Positions 6,027-6,228 of a stretch of DNA of 6,228 nucleotides are shown piece after piece (position 1 is the stretch's first letter; each line of letters opens with the position of its first letter). The notes under the pieces were generated by a model. It was given only the letters and a program-made list of their open reading frames with translations, was not told the DNA's origin and ran no database searches. The translations under genes were made by a program, and so were the position numbers. Origin of the DNA: Syntrophaceae bacterium UBA2192 (GTDB lineage: Bacteria; Desulfobacterota; Syntrophia; Syntrophales; UBA2192); the NCBI GenBank assembly GCA_002327315.1, contig DCVI01000020.1:1-6228 (forward strand). Reading direction: 5' to 3'.

Positions 6027-6170
6027 CATTGCGAGCACCGGACCCCGATTGGATTCGGGGTTATCGATAAAAGAAAAAGCGTCGATCCGTCATTGCGAGG
6101 AACTCTTTCTGTCATTGCGAGGAGCGCCAGCGACGAAGCAATCAGATACGAGATTGCTTCGCTTCGCTCC
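6027..6170. repeat. Palindromic dispersed repeat cluster (CATTGCGAG type)
   Basis: CATTGCGAG occurs three times in the same direction (6027-6035, 6091-6099 and 6113-6121). The last two are part of the longer GTCATTGCGAGGA, 22 nt apart. The third copy opens a long imperfect hairpin: GGAGCG...GAAGCAATC (6121-6143) pairs with GATTGCTTCGCTTCGCTCC (6152-6170), with small bulges. Between copies one and two a 7-bp stem (6042-6048 with 6055-6061) carries the CCCCGA/TCGGGG motif. This family of palindromic elements is widespread in bacterial intergenic DNA. It encodes no protein and sits in the leader region of the TRAP operon. Confidence 0.7.
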
Positions 6171-6190
6171 TAAGAAACAGCTCTCTCGTT

Positions 6191-6213
6191 TCCCCTCCCT
6201 CGACGGGAGGGGA
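6191..6213. repeat. Second hairpin repeat, CCCCTCCC type
   Basis: A 9-bp stem (6191-6199 with 6205-6213) and a 5-nt loop, followed by AAAGGGGAGGG. It looks like a different dispersed repeat family placed beside the CATTGCGAG cluster. The window ends 15 nt later, so its boundary and neighbour are unknown. Confidence 0.5.
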
Positions 6214-6228
6214 TAAAGGGGAGGGTGA

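Noticed and set aside
4849..6216. A 455-codon open frame on the plus strand
   Set aside because: It runs antisense through dctP, whose product is unmistakable. Its translation is rich in His, Arg and Leu with no domain pattern, as expected for a shadow of GC-rich coding DNA.

Overview
The window looks like chromosome of a Gram-negative, GC-rich bacterium. A deltaproteobacterial (Desulfobacterota-like) host is my best guess. It rests on the glycine-rich Big_2 lipoprotein, the DctP-type TRAP transporter and the several families of short GC-rich dispersed repeats. It is an inference from style, not from a marker gene. All five supported genes lie on the minus strand, so the window reads right to left.

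Right part (about 3053-6228): a complete tripartite TRAP uptake system in the order dctP (periplasmic solute-binding protein), dctQ (small membrane subunit), dctM (large membrane subunit). A 117-nt gap with a perfect 12-bp hairpin separates dctP from dctQ; dctQ and dctM overlap by 4 nt (ATGA). The binding protein would capture an organic anion in the periplasm and QM would import it with an ion gradient. The substrate cannot be read from the sequence. The 246 nt upstream of dctP are packed with hairpin-forming repeats, including the CATTGCGAGGAGCG type.

Middle (2228-2916): a two-gene MNT/HEPN toxin-antitoxin module. A minimal nucleotidyltransferase (antitoxin) overlaps a HEPN-domain RNase (toxin) by 11 nt. 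Both catalytic motifs are intact, and a TTGACA promoter lies close upstream.

Left (150-1868): a surface or periplasm-facing lipoprotein made of a lipobox signal, a Gly-rich linker and six tandem bacterial Ig-like (Big_2) repeats of about 90 residues. Between it and the toxin lies about 360 nt with no convincing gene.

Two copies of one structured repeat (29-121 and 2944-3042, same orientation) each lie just 3' of a minus-strand gene: the lipoprotein and dctM. They bracket the lipoprotein plus toxin-antitoxin block. They share near-identical flanks but carry different hairpins at the same internal position. This is the least explained structure in the window. I see no tRNA, rRNA, CRISPR array or transposase.
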